NCBI RefSeq assembly: GCF_025685415.1
Contig: NZ_JAGSYB010000001.1
Location: 2,542,001-2,606,000 of the forward strand
Origin: Terriglobus aquaticus
Lineage (GTDB): Bacteria; Acidobacteriota; Terriglobia; Terriglobales; Acidobacteriaceae
Reading direction: 5' to 3'
DNA length: 64,000 bases
The first letter of the stretch is position 1. Each line of letters starts with the position of its first letter. The position numbers and the translations under genes were made by a program. Positions 53,101-61,531 of the stretch are shown here, piece by piece. Under the pieces are notes generated by a model, which saw only the letters and a list, made by a program, of their open reading frames with translations, was not told the DNA's origin and did no database searches.

Positions 53101-53540
53101 ATCAGCCGACATCAACCTGGATCGAGTTCCACGATAGTCAGATCCGCTACCTTGCGGTGTCGGAGGCGGGGCTTGTGCTCTCCTTGTATGCTGTCGTGCA
53201 CAGCGACCCAAACGGCAACGGTCCCTATACCGGCTGGCAGGAGCATCGCCTTTTATTCAAGGGTTTCACTTTCACCTGCTCGAAGTTAGAACACGGCGAA
53301 AAGGTTGATGTGTACCTCTCCGATGGCGCCGTGAAGGTTGATGGGAGAGATATGAATCAGTTGCTCGCCTCAAACGCAGCATTTACAGGCGCGATAGAGG
53401 TTTCGCTTTGGCCTTCGCCGAACTTTGCGCGACTTCTCATCACGGCCGGATCTCTGCGTGTTGAACCGGTCGGCCCATTAAAGTGGGAGCGTAAACCACC
53501 TCAAGATGCGCTTGCTCCTTCAGCCTCAGCTTCGAAGTGA
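53097..53540 (+). CDS. Hypothetical protein, 147 aa, overlapping the SGNH gene
   Basis: Not recognised. The 147-residue protein starts within the last codons of the SGNH gene (ATGA overlap, ATG at 53097), so expression is linked. It is beta-rich (WIEFHDSQIRYLAVSEAGLVLSLYAVVHSD; FTFTCSKLEHGEKVDVYLSDGAVKVDG) and ends in a Pro/Ser-rich tail. No signal peptide. Codon use looks less GC-rich than in its neighbours (for example frequent TT-ending codons), which could mean recent acquisition, though this is an eye estimate. Convergent with the P450 gene with a 2-bp gap. Confidence 0.6.
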   Translation: MNQPTSTWIEFHDSQIRYLAVSEAGLVLSLYAVVHSDPNGNGPYTGWQEHRLLFKGFTFTCSKLEHGEKVDVYLSDGAVKVDGRDMNQLLASNAAFTGAIEVSLWPSPNFARLLITAGSLRVEPVGPLKWERKPPQDALAPSASASK

Positions 53541-53542
53541 GG

Positions 53543-54967
53543 CTAAGTACGATCAACGCTTAGCCGCACGCCGTGTGTGGGCCGGAGCGTGATGCTGGGG
53601 CTGATGGGGATGTTTTCGGGTGCGCCCGGTTCAGGGGTGAAGCGGAACTGGCGCGCGAGCATGGCGAGGAGGAGTGTGCCTTCCATCCAGGCGAGGCCCT
53701 CGGCGATGCACTGGCGCGAGCCGCCACCGAATGGGAAGTAAGCGTAGCGCGGGCGGCCCTGCTTGGCTCCGTCGGTGAAGCGGTCGGGGTCGAAGCGATC
53801 GGGGTCGGTCCACCAGCGCGGGTCGCGGTGCAGGGCGTATTGCGGAGCGTTGAGCGCGGCACCCTTGGGGATGGTGAAGCCGGCGATCTGGTACGGCTCG
53901 GCACACATGCGTGCGGTGACCCACACGGGTGGGTAGAGGCGCATGGTCTCCGCGAAGACCTGCGTCGCGTACTTGAGCTTGGGGTAGTCGTCAGCAGTGA
54001 CGGGGCGGTCGGGGCCTAGCACGGCGAGGGCTTCGTCGCGCAGGCGCTGCTGCACGTCGGCGTGTTGCGCGAGCAGGTGCAGGGCAAAGCTGAGGGCGTT
54101 GGCGGTGGTCTCGTGCCCGGCGAGGATGATGGTGACGCACTCATCGCGAAGCTGCGTGTCGTTCATGCTGATCGCTGCGTTGGTGGCCGCGCCCTCTTCG
54201 GCGTCGGTGGCCTGCAGCAGCATGCTGAGCAGGTCTCCGCGGTCACGCGGGTCGCGGCGGCGCTCGGCGATGACGCCGTAGATGAGTTCATCCAGGTACC
54301 GCTGCCCTGCCCGCAGCCTGCGCATGGCGGGCAGCGGCGACGCCTGCACCAGCCGTGAGAATGGCACAAAGCTGAGCGGCATGAAGTACATGAAGCTGGA
54401 AACGGCCGACTCCATAGCGTGCAGGTCGTTAATCTCGTCCAGGTCGAATAGGCATTTGCCGACGATGCGCAGGGCGAGCTCGAGCATCTCGCGATGCAGG
54501 TCGAGCGTGCTGCCGTTGGACCAGCGGCGCATCTGCGCGTTGGTGTAGCTGGCGATCACGTCGGCGTAGCTTGCAATGCGGCTGCGTAGGAACGCGGGCT
54601 GCGCAAGGCGGCGCTGGCGCATGTGCAATGGCTCTTCGCTGGTCAGCAGACCGTGGCCCAGCACGTCGCGGCTGCGCTGCATGACCAGGTTGCGGTGGTG
54701 GTGCGGAGCGTCGGTGGTGAAGAAGTCCGCGATCAGGTCGGGGTGGTTCACCTGGTAGAAGTGGCGACCGGCGATGTTGTAATGCGTCAGGTCGCCAAAG
54801 TCGCGCGCGACGGACTGCATGAACTCGGCCGGGTTCTGGCGGCGCGAGGTGCCGAAGAGTTGCCGTGTGAGCAGACGCGAGAAGAGCCGCGGCCCTGCCG
54901 GGTAACGCGGATCGCGCGGGTCGGTTCGTATGTCAAGCTCGGTGCGAATGTCGGGCGCGGTGCTCAC
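53543..54967 (-). CDS. Cytochrome P450
   Basis: Heme-thiolate monooxygenase, 474 residues. All canonical elements are present: I-helix AGHETTANALSFAL, the ETMRLYP (ExxR) motif, the PERF-like RFDPDRFTDG segment, and the heme-binding FPFGGGSRQCIAEGLAW with Cys near residue 420. Overall arrangement resembles bacterial class I enzymes of the CYP102/110-like group. GTG start at 54967; no strong ribosome site. A short N-terminal segment is polar, with no membrane anchor, so the protein is probably soluble and needs a separate ferredoxin/reductase, none of which is in the window. Divergent from mutM (43-bp gap). Confidence 0.92.
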   Translation of the reverse strand: MSTAPDIRTELDIRTDPRDPRYPAGPRLFSRLLTRQLFGTSRRQNPAEFMQSVARDFGDLTHYNIAGRHFYQVNHPDLIADFFTTDAPHHHRNLVMQRSRDVLGHGLLTSEEPLHMRQRRLAQPAFLRSRIASYADVIASYTNAQMRRWSNGSTLDLHREMLELALRIVGKCLFDLDEINDLHAMESAVSSFMYFMPLSFVPFSRLVQASPLPAMRRLRAGQRYLDELIYGVIAERRRDPRDRGDLLSMLLQATDAEEGAATNAAISMNDTQLRDECVTIILAGHETTANALSFALHLLAQHADVQQRLRDEALAVLGPDRPVTADDYPKLKYATQVFAETMRLYPPVWVTARMCAEPYQIAGFTIPKGAALNAPQYALHRDPRWWTDPDRFDPDRFTDGAKQGRPRYAYFPFGGGSRQCIAEGLAWMEGTLLLAMLARQFRFTPEPGAPENIPISPSITLRPTHGVRLSVDRT

Positions 54968-55010
54968 TTGGCTAGTGTGTCACTTGCGCTTTCAACACAT
55001 CCAATAGCCG

Positions 55011-55826
55011 ATGCCTGAACTTCCTGAGGTGGAAACCGTAGCGAATGGCGTGGACGCGCGAGTGCGCGGCCAGCGCATTGAGCGGGTGACGCTGGGATCG
55101 AAGCCCGAGCCGCTGAAGTCGCCTGCGCACGTGATCGAAGAGACGCTGACCGGAGCGCGGATTACGCGGGTGCATCGCGTGGGCAAGACGGTTGTGATCG
55201 ATGTGCAACGGCGTGACGGAGCGGCCGCGCAGGCGACGGTACACCTGGGGATGACCGGGCGGCTGCTGGTGTCGCAGGCCGAGGTGCCGATGCCGCCGCA
55301 CACGCATGCGGTGCTGCACCTGCACGACGGGCGTGAGGTGCGCTTTGTGGACCCGCGACGCTTCGGTCGCGTTGGCGTGGTGGAGTCAAGCGAGCAGTAT
55401 GCCGGTCCGGGCAAAGAGCCGACGACGATTGCGCCGGAAGAGTTTGCAAAGCTGTTTCGCGGCCGCAAGACGCCGATTAAGTCGGCCCTGCTGAACCAGT
55501 CGCTGCTGCACGGGGTGGGCAACATTTATGCCGATGAGAGCCTCTTCCGCGCGGGCATTCGACCGAAGCGGCATGCAGGGCGGCTGACGCGTGCCGAACT
55601 GCACAAGCTGCACGGCGCGCTGCAGACGGTTCTGCAACACGCGATCGAACTGGGTGGGTCGTCCGTTTCGGACTACGTGGATGCCGACGGCGTGCGCGGC
55701 TTCTTCCAACTGGAGCACCGCGTGTACAGCCGAACGGGGCAGCCCTGCCGCGAGTGTGGCGAGCCCATTCAGCGCATTGTCATCGGCGGTCGATCGACGC
55801 ACTTTTGCAAGAAGTGCCAGAAGTAG
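55011..55826 (+). CDS. mutM: Formamidopyrimidine-DNA glycosylase (Fpg/Nei family)
   Basis: Base-excision repair enzyme removing 8-oxoG and formamidopyrimidines, with AP-lyase activity. The 271-residue protein starts MPELPEVETVANGV, with the catalytic N-terminal Pro2 and Glu3. The H2TH region contains SALLNQSLLHGVGNIYADESLFRAG with the Lys/Asn positions typical of Fpg, and the zinc finger is CRECGEPIQRIVIGGRSTHFCKKC at the end. Residues around ARGRITRVHRVGK-like sequence give the beta-sandwich. Divergent from the P450 gene; an RBS is not obvious. Convergent with the exported protein gene downstream (12-bp gap). Confidence 0.95.
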   Translation: MPELPEVETVANGVDARVRGQRIERVTLGSKPEPLKSPAHVIEETLTGARITRVHRVGKTVVIDVQRRDGAAAQATVHLGMTGRLLVSQAEVPMPPHTHAVLHLHDGREVRFVDPRRFGRVGVVESSEQYAGPGKEPTTIAPEEFAKLFRGRKTPIKSALLNQSLLHGVGNIYADESLFRAGIRPKRHAGRLTRAELHKLHGALQTVLQHAIELGGSSVSDYVDADGVRGFFQLEHRVYSRTGQPCRECGEPIQRIVIGGRSTHFCKKCQK

Positions 55827-55838
55827 CGCAGCACCGAC

Positions 55839-56642
55839 CTATCGGACGTTGACGGTCTGAGTGGGTGCGTTGGTCTGCGGCGGAGATGCAAACGGGTCGA
55901 TGTTGGAACGGACCTGAACCGTCGAGGTCTCGTCCACCACATGGTAGTTCGACGGAGGCGTAAAAAGCTGCGCCGGCGGCTCGGCTGTCTTCACGTCGAT
56001 GATGCTGACGATCTGCTCCCCGGTGCGTGGGTCGTCGTGCTTTTCCAGCATGATCAGGTGCAGGTCTTCGGAGTACCAGTATTCGTCCGTGATGTGGATA
56101 GGCTTTGCCGCGGGCCCGGTTCCCTGCATGGAAAGTTCGCGCGTGCGCCGCAGACCGCGAACCGACACGCCGCTCATGGTGGACGTGCCCAGGTCCTGAT
56201 CGGTGGTGCCGGGAACGCTGACCAGGAATGGCTTGCGCTCGGTAACTTGGCGCGCAGAGAGCGTGACGGTGTGAACGACGTCGGTGAACGGTGTCCAGTT
56301 CTGGCTTACGCGGGTCTGCGGGTCGTAGGTGTGGATGCCGAGCAGAGGCGGCTGCTTCTGAAACGCGGCCGGGACCAGCATGCGGCGCTCGTTGTAGATC
56401 TTGCCGCTGGAGGAACGCGCGATGTGGTTGGCAGTGCGCCGCAGTTCGGTGGTGCCGTCCGGGAGGGTCCGCATGGTGCTGATGTCGACAACGGCGGTCA
56501 ACGGGATGTTTGCGATGGGTGTGACAAACACGCCCGGCACGTGGGTTTGCGGGCCCGCGTATTGCGGCGGCGCAACTTCTGTGGTCATCTGTGCGGCAAG
56601 CGGCGAAGCGGCAACGGCCAGAAGAACAGCGAACCGGAACAT
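55839..56642 (-). CDS. Exported hypothetical protein, 267 aa
   Basis: Not recognised. Signal peptide FAVLLAVAASPLAAQ. The mature protein is beta-rich with many Thr/Pro (VFVTPIANIPLTAVVDISTMRTLPDG; LTLSARQVTERKPFLVSVPG) and resembles the small outer-surface beta proteins common in Acidobacteriota. A segment SRRTANHIARSSSGKIYNERRML-like with charge pattern and a stretch EYWYSEDLHLIMLEKHDDPRTGEQ are the most distinctive. Strands run to QLFTPPSNYHVVDE and a disordered Pro/Thr-rich end. Minus strand, preceding the TPR-containing gene by 112 bp. Confidence 0.62.
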   Translation of the reverse strand: MFRFAVLLAVAASPLAAQMTTEVAPPQYAGPQTHVPGVFVTPIANIPLTAVVDISTMRTLPDGTTELRRTANHIARSSSGKIYNERRMLVPAAFQKQPPLLGIHTYDPQTRVSQNWTPFTDVVHTVTLSARQVTERKPFLVSVPGTTDQDLGTSTMSGVSVRGLRRTRELSMQGTGPAAKPIHITDEYWYSEDLHLIMLEKHDDPRTGEQIVSIIDVKTAEPPAQLFTPPSNYHVVDETSTVQVRSNIDPFASPPQTNAPTQTVNVR

Positions 56643-56754
56643 GCGGGCACCTTTGTGCCACCGAGTGTACTTCCGCCGCTACCGGAGCACCAGAAAAAAT
56701 TGGTGATTGCATGGCAAGACTCCGCACCGCGAAAAGGCTTATGGTGCCGCGGCG

Positions 56755-58587
56755 TTACTGCTGCGGCTTTTTCTCCTGATTCGGCTGGTAGCTTTCTTTC
56801 TGCTTGCGGGTGATGGCGTCGATGTCGTCGTCATCGTTGGGCTGCGCGGGTGCGGGATGGGCTGCGCGCTGCGGGACTGCGAAGGCCTGCTTCAATCCCT
56901 GCTCCGCCGCGGCCTGCACATCGGGCTGGATGCCGGGCATGGCAAGCGCGGCCTTGTACTCCGCGGTGGCCTTGGTGCGGTCGGGCTGGGCGAGCGCCGT
57001 GTCGTACATGCGGCCCAGGTAGACGTGGGACCAGGCGACGGTGCGCGTGTCCTTGCCGGTTGCGATGATCTTCTCGAACGTGTCGAAGGCTTCCTGCGGC
57101 TCGCGCTGCATCAGGTGGATGCGCGCCATCACGTACATGGCGGAGGTCGAGTCCGGATGCGCGGCGAGTTCTTTTTCGGCGAGATCCGCGGCGCCGACAC
57201 GATCGCCCTGCTGCAGCTTCAGCTCGGCCTGGTCCATCGCGGTCAGCGGCTGTGGCTTTACCGCTTTGCCGCGCCTTGTGGTGCTGGCGCCGCTACCGCT
57301 CACGCCGACCAGTTCGGGGCTGTTCTCGTCGAAGAACGGAATCTTTTTGTCGCGCGAAGCTTCGGCGGGCACGTCCATGCCGTAGACCAACTCACCCATG
57401 CTTTCTTTCAGGCTGATGCCTTCGCGGTCCTGGGTGCTGAGCTTGTCATAGAAGTACTGCGTGAGCACCCAGCCGGAACGCATGTCGCGGATAACCTGCT
57501 GGCGGCGCACCACTTCCGCGCGGCGCTCGTAATCCTGCAGCGCGATGTTGTAGCCGGTGGGGTCGAAGCGCTCTTTGCCGTTCGCCTTGCGCGACGGCTT
57601 CTCGATGCCGGTGTCCATGGTGCGCGCTTCAATCGCCTTGATGAGGCACTCGGTCAGGAACGCGTTGACGTCGTTCTTGTAGAGGAAGTCGATGGGCGCG
57701 TCCTGCACCGTTTTCAGGATCGGCAGCAGACGCGCGGTGGAGGAGGCGCGCGCGTAGATGATCGGGTCGATCTCGTAAAGCAGGTAGATGTGGCGGAGCT
57801 CTTCCAAGTGGAGGCCGGCCTTGCGCATGGCTTCGGTCTTGGCGTCGGCCTGCGGACGCGTGGCGCTGAGAACGACGAAGTAGTCGGTGCCGTAGATGCG
57901 CGCGTTAGCGGCCTCGGGGCTCAGCATGGGCTCCAGCAGAACGAGGAACCGGCGGCCGTCGTAGACCGTTGCGGGCTGGTGCAGGTAGGCGTTGGTCTCC
58001 AGCAGCATGCGCGTGACGGTATCGTGCACCTGGAGCACGGCCTGTTCGTAGTCCGCACGGTGCTGCACAAAGATGGCGTGCAGGTGAATGGTGCTGGCCC
58101 AGGTGCGCAACAGCGGCAGAACGTTGACTACGTTCAGCGCGTCGGGCGGCATCTCGTTTTCCGGGAAGCTCAACTGCAGGTCGGGCGAGAGGAACAGTGC
58201 CAGCGAGACGAACTGCGCCAGGTTCTGCGAGCCCGGAAGCTGGTGCGACTGGATGTAGCCGCAGAGTGCGCGCTGCGCGGGCAGGCCTCCGTCCACGTTT
58301 GCGGTCTGATCCGCAATCTCGCGGCGAACCGCAGACCGCACGGGCAGGCTCTCGGCGAGGCCCGCATCGTAGCCGCAGGTGTTCAGAGCGGCGGCTACGG
58401 TAAACATCTGCTCGCTCGTCTCCAGCGTCACGGCGGAGCCGGCGGCTTCTACGCCGCGGCGCTGTACGGGGGCCGTCTGGGCCGCGGCCTCGGCGTTTGA
58501 AGAGCTCGAGTTTTGCGCAACCAGGGGCGCCGCCGCAAACAGGACCAGCGAGACAGCGGAGAGGATTCGGTGCGGGGAAAGCTTCAC
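56755..58587 (-). CDS. Exported protein with conserved EExxHxYL motif and C-terminal TPR region
   Basis: A 610-residue protein of unknown function. I use the GTG at 58587 (VKLSPHRILSAVSLVLFAAAPLVAQ), which gives a signal peptide, instead of the longer frame to 58698. Residues 60-400 are helical and unassigned, with LEELRHIYLLYEIDPI near 280-295, a motif reminiscent of helical metal-binding segments, though no HExxH is present. Residues 480-580 form TPR-like helix pairs (AELKLQQGDRVGAADLAEKELAAHPDSTSAMYVMARIHLMQREPQEAFDTFEKIIA). The end is acidic (PNDDDDIDAITRK). Precedes the exported protein gene on the same strand and probably shares its transcript. Confidence 0.66.
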   Translation of the reverse strand: MKLSPHRILSAVSLVLFAAAPLVAQNSSSSNAEAAAQTAPVQRRGVEAAGSAVTLETSEQMFTVAAALNTCGYDAGLAESLPVRSAVRREIADQTANVDGGLPAQRALCGYIQSHQLPGSQNLAQFVSLALFLSPDLQLSFPENEMPPDALNVVNVLPLLRTWASTIHLHAIFVQHRADYEQAVLQVHDTVTRMLLETNAYLHQPATVYDGRRFLVLLEPMLSPEAANARIYGTDYFVVLSATRPQADAKTEAMRKAGLHLEELRHIYLLYEIDPIIYARASSTARLLPILKTVQDAPIDFLYKNDVNAFLTECLIKAIEARTMDTGIEKPSRKANGKERFDPTGYNIALQDYERRAEVVRRQQVIRDMRSGWVLTQYFYDKLSTQDREGISLKESMGELVYGMDVPAEASRDKKIPFFDENSPELVGVSGSGASTTRRGKAVKPQPLTAMDQAELKLQQGDRVGAADLAEKELAAHPDSTSAMYVMARIHLMQREPQEAFDTFEKIIATGKDTRTVAWSHVYLGRMYDTALAQPDRTKATAEYKAALAMPGIQPDVQAAAEQGLKQAFAVPQRAAHPAPAQPNDDDDIDAITRKQKESYQPNQEKKPQQ

Positions 58588-58767
58588 GAGAGTTGGACGC
58601 CTCAGCAACAGATTCGAACCGAAGCTGAGTCTATGCACCCGGTCCCGGGTCCGCAAGCTTGCCGTCCGTAGGCTGACGCGTACATCCGCGGTTGGCACGC
58701 GATCCCGTCCGTCGTGCTTTTCGCGTCAGGCTGTGAACGAAAAGCCGTTAGCTGCGGGTGTTGAAGG

Positions 58768-59412
58768 TTACCCGTGCACTTCCACGTCGGCGAACGTGAG
58801 GACCACCGTGCCACGAACAGGCTCGCCGAAGAAGCTGGCGGGCTTGAAGACACTGTTCAGCATCCGTTCCTGCAAGGAGGCCGAAGTCGCCGGCGTGAGC
58901 GTGCCGCTGAGAACGCGGTACTGGTACACGCGGCCTTCGCTGTCCACACGGGCTTCCACCGTCAGGGGAGCCTGGTCGGCGGAAGTGACGTCGCGGGTCA
59001 CGGGAGCCGCTGAGTACAGGTAGTGCGGTGCGGAGAAACCGACCAGCGGAACATCGTTGGCCTGGACCGCCTGCTGCGGCGTAACCGCACCCAACATTAC
59101 CCCGAGGCCGAGCACAGTGAAAAGAGCGCCGGCCACTACGGCACTAGGCATGGCAAAGGGACGCAGAGTGTTTTCGCGGAACAGGTGTGCCTGGTGCTGG
59201 ATGCGCCCCCACCAGCGGCGGTCTGCGCGCACCCGCTCATGCGAGATGGCTAAACGGAGCCGCAGTTGCAGGTCATCCGGCACGGCAACGGGCTGCTGCA
59301 CCGCGCGCAATGCGTCATCGGTCATCACGCGCTCGCGGTGCGTCTCGTCGAGCCAGATGGACACGACCGGTTCGGCAGGGCGCTTTCCAAAGAGGTGGGC
59401 AAACAGTTTCAT
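58768..59412 (-). CDS. Membrane protein with TonB-C-like domain, partner of the ECF sigma factor (possible anti-sigma)
   Basis: A 214-residue protein. The cytoplasmic N-terminus (1-105) is charged and helical (IWLDETHRERVMTDDALRAVQQPVAVPDDLQLRLRLAISHERVR), one transmembrane helix follows at about 113-131 (AVVAGALFTVLGLGVMLGAV), and the outer part (150-214) matches the TonB C-terminal pattern (VEARVDSEGRVYQYRVLSG ... FKPASFFGEPVRGTVVLTFADVEVHG). Topology and ATGA overlap with the sigma gene suggest a membrane anti-sigma factor. The N-terminus does not show the classical zinc-binding HxxxCxxC anti-sigma motif, so the role is inferred from context. ATG at 59412 preceded by GAGGACGAG. Confidence 0.75.
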   Translation of the reverse strand: MKLFAHLFGKRPAEPVVSIWLDETHRERVMTDDALRAVQQPVAVPDDLQLRLRLAISHERVRADRRWWGRIQHQAHLFRENTLRPFAMPSAVVAGALFTVLGLGVMLGAVTPQQAVQANDVPLVGFSAPHYLYSAAPVTRDVTSADQAPLTVEARVDSEGRVYQYRVLSGTLTPATSASLQERMLNSVFKPASFFGEPVRGTVVLTFADVEVHG

Positions 59413-60194
59413 CGACTCGTCCTCTTCGATGTTGCAGCGGGAACTGCGGATTCGGAACGAGGAACCTTGCGCGGAACCGTTCCAGTTCCGGAACGGTGAC
59501 CGGCGACGGCACCCCACTCCGGCAGGCGCTGGCTGAGCAGGGTGCGGAGAGACGCGCGGCCACGCAAAAGGCGGCTCTTCACCGTACCCATGTTGATCTG
59601 AAGGATGGCTGCGATTTCGTCGTAGGCCATGCCTTCGATCTCGCGAAGGATGACTACTGTGCGAAAGCTTTCCGGCACTTCGCGCAGGGCGCCCTCGACC
59701 ACGGCGCGGAGTTCGGAACGGCGTGCCGCATCGAAGGGGCTTTCGCGGGTGTCGGCGAGGCTTTCGCGCAGCGGGAACCAGCCGTCCTCCGACGCGTCGG
59801 TGGTGTCGCTGTCGATCGTCACTTCCTGCCGCTTGTGGCGGGACCACCAGCGCTTGCTGTTGCTGCTCTCGTGCAACGCGATGCGGTACATCCAGGTGCG
59901 CAGGCTGCAATCGCCATGGAAATTGCGGATGGAGCGGAAGACCTTGATGAAGACGTCCTGGGTGATGTCGGGAGCGTCGGCCGGGTTTGGAAGAGAACGC
60001 GCGATCAGCGAATAGAGCGGAGCACTGTACTGTGCGATCAGTTGCGCAAAGGCTTCCTCGGAACCAGCCTGCAGAGCGGCGACAAGGGCCGCTTCCTCCG
60101 GGTGGCGCGACTCCGCCGCACCTGCGTAGGTGTCGAGCGGATCGGCGGAATGTACCAGGGCGCTCTGCAGCGGGTTCACGATTACAGCTCCCAC
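59409..60194 (-). CDS. ECF RNA polymerase sigma factor (RpoE-like)
   Basis: Alternative sigma factor, 261 residues. Region 2 is FAQLIAQYSAPLYSLIARSLPNPADAPDITQDVFIKVFRSIRNFHGDCSLRTWMYRIALHES, the classical DxxQDxF and RTWxYRIA blocks; region 4 is EGALREVPESFRTVVILREIEGMAYDEIAAILQINMGTVKSRLLRGRASLRTLL. The region 2-4 linker is about 50 residues, longer than usual, and the C-terminus has 45 further polar residues. AAAGGAG lies 7 bases before the GTG at 60194. The following gene overlaps its stop by four bases, so sigma and membrane partner are expressed together, the normal ECF-anti-sigma arrangement. Confidence 0.92.
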   Translation of the reverse strand: MGAVIVNPLQSALVHSADPLDTYAGAAESRHPEEAALVAALQAGSEEAFAQLIAQYSAPLYSLIARSLPNPADAPDITQDVFIKVFRSIRNFHGDCSLRTWMYRIALHESSNSKRWWSRHKRQEVTIDSDTTDASEDGWFPLRESLADTRESPFDAARRSELRAVVEGALREVPESFRTVVILREIEGMAYDEIAAILQINMGTVKSRLLRGRASLRTLLSQRLPEWGAVAGHRSGTGTVPRKVPRSESAVPAATSKRTSR

Positions 60195-60536
60195 AGTGCT
60201 GCTCCTTTCACACTACGGCTCTCAACGCACAACCGGCAAACTGGCGCGGACGGCTGACGCCGATTCGCTCCTGGATTTGTGTCCACCGCCGGCGGTGCAG
60301 AGTGCTCTCGCTCACTCTGACTGCATAGACACCGGGTAGTGCCCGGTTTGTTCCCGGAACTCACACGTCACCAACGGTGCACAAAAGTGGGATGCCGCTG
60401 GCGCCAAAGTCGCTCCTTTTGAGCGCAACCCGGAGCCCTGTTCCGGGTTCAGAGAGGTGTGCGGTGAGGCCTCTGGCAGGCACGCACCGACGGGCTGCGA
60501 TGGACAGCCACTGACATCAAGAGTAGGAGTGAACAC
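60195..60536. other. Intergenic gap between sigma-factor and YXWGXW genes, with two small hairpins
   Basis: 342 bp without a supported gene. Two stem-loops are visible: ACCGGG at 60331-60336 with CCCGGT at 60342-60347 (followed by TTGTT), and AACCCGG at 60427-60433 with CCGGGTT at 60443-60449. A GGAACT at about 60355-60360 resembles an ECF -35 element, but no convincing -10 was found. Confidence 0.45.
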
Positions 60537-60839
60537 ATGATGCGGAAGACACTTGCACTGACAGCGCTCGCAGGGACGCTGGCGGCCTTTGCCCCGAATC
60601 TCGCCTCGGCCCAGGTTTACGTCCGGGTGGGCCCGCCGGCGCCGGTGTATGAGCGCCGTGGACCGGTTCCGGGACCGGGATACGTGTGGCACGGCGGCTA
60701 TCACCGCTGGGATGGGGGTCGTTACGTGTGGGTTCCGGGCAGCTATGTGGTTGCGCCCAGGCCACGCGCCTATTGGGTTCCCGGCGCCTGGGTTCGGACG
60801 CCGCGCGGATGGTACTGGCGCGAAGGCTACTGGCGCTAG
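60537..60839 (+). CDS. YXWGXW-repeat-like exported protein
   Basis: A 100-residue exported protein. Signal peptide LALTALAGTLAAFAPNLASAQ, then a Trp/Tyr/Gly/Pro/Arg-rich mature part with repeats of the form Y-x-W-x-x-G-x-Y/W (GYVWHGGYHRWDGGRYVWVPGSYV; AYWVPGAWVRTPRGWYWREGYWR), as in the YXWGXW family of proteins in proteobacteria and acidobacteria. No function is established; surface or periplasmic placement is inferred. AGGAG lies 7 bases before the first of two tandem ATGs. Divergent from the sigma factor gene over the 342-bp gap. Confidence 0.8.
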   Translation: MMRKTLALTALAGTLAAFAPNLASAQVYVRVGPPAPVYERRGPVPGPGYVWHGGYHRWDGGRYVWVPGSYVVAPRPRAYWVPGAWVRTPRGWYWREGYWR

Positions 60840-60914
60840 AGCGGCCTGAGCTGGACGAAACTGGATCGCCGGTTTGACGAGATACGCCAAACCGGCGAGA
60901 ATCAGACGAGACGT

Positions 60915-60990
60915 GGGCCTGTGGCGCAGCTGGGAGCGCGCTTCCATGGCATGGAAGAGGTCATCGGTTCGATCCCGATCAGGTCCACCA
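60915..60990 (+). tRNA. tRNA-Ala (anticodon GGC)
   Basis: GGGCCTG/CAGGTCC acceptor stem (one G-U pair), D-arm GCGCAGCTGGGAGCGC, anticodon arm CTTCC-ATGGCAT-GGAAG, variable loop AGGTC and T-arm ATCGG-TTCGATC-CCGAT, then A and encoded CCA. Anticodon GGC reads GCC/GCU. Coordinates include the CCA. Confidence 0.97.
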
Positions 60991-61077
60991 ACTCCCTCCC
61001 TTGTACAAGTTCATTCGGACTGGCCTCGGCACTTTACCGGGCTGGTTTTGCTGTTTGCCGTCGAACATCAGGCACTC

Positions 61078-61506
61078 ATGAAGCAGCGATCGACGCGAAC
61101 TCGTGCCGGCGGACCTGACCTGCACATACCCGACCAGATCGTGCGTGAGCGCGGCAAGCGGTTGCTGCAGCGCGACGCCCTGCGACCCAACGAGCAGCGC
61201 GACCACGCCTTCCGGCTCATGATCCTGTCCATCCCCTCGGGCCGCGTGAGCACCTATGGCGCGGTTGCGGCAGCCGCCGGGTACCCGCGCTATCACCGTG
61301 CGGTCGCAAAGCTTCTGCGCTCGGAACCGGCCGATCACCTGCCGTGGCACCGTGTACTGGGAGCCGGCGGAGAGATCAAGCTGCACGATGCGGCAGCCGA
61401 AGAACAGCGGGCCCGCCTGGAACTGGAAGGCGTGGTCTTTCGCGGCAAACGAGTGGACATGGAACGCTACGAACACCGTCTGCAACCGTGGCAGGTCTAC
61501 GATTAG
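61078..61506 (+). CDS. Alkyltransferase-like protein (ATL), MGMT family without the active-site Cys
   Basis: A 142-residue DNA-binding protein. The MGMT winged-helix core is clear (HAFRLMILSIPSGRVSTYGAVAAAAGYPRYHRAVAKLLRSEP), but the position of the alkyl-accepting Cys in PCHR is PWHRVLGAG, i.e. Trp. ATL proteins with this change bind O6-alkylguanine and recruit nucleotide-excision repair rather than transferring the alkyl group. An N-terminal basic extension of about 40 residues (KQRSTRTRAGG) is present. The start at 61078 is used because a longer frame would read through the tRNA-Ala gene. Directly follows tRNA-Ala. Confidence 0.86.
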   Translation: MKQRSTRTRAGGPDLHIPDQIVRERGKRLLQRDALRPNEQRDHAFRLMILSIPSGRVSTYGAVAAAAGYPRYHRAVAKLLRSEPADHLPWHRVLGAGGEIKLHDAAAEEQRARLELEGVVFRGKRVDMERYEHRLQPWQVYD

Positions 61507-61531
61507 CAGCCGCTCTGCATCTGTTGCCAGA

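Noticed and set aside
56707-58500. 597-codon plus-strand frame antisense to the TPR-containing protein
   Set aside because: Low-complexity Gly/Val/Arg/His sequence without signals; the minus-strand frame has a signal peptide and TPR pattern.
60874-61077. N-terminal extension of the alkyltransferase-like protein
   Set aside because: It translates through the tRNA-Ala gene at 60915-60990, so it cannot be protein coding.
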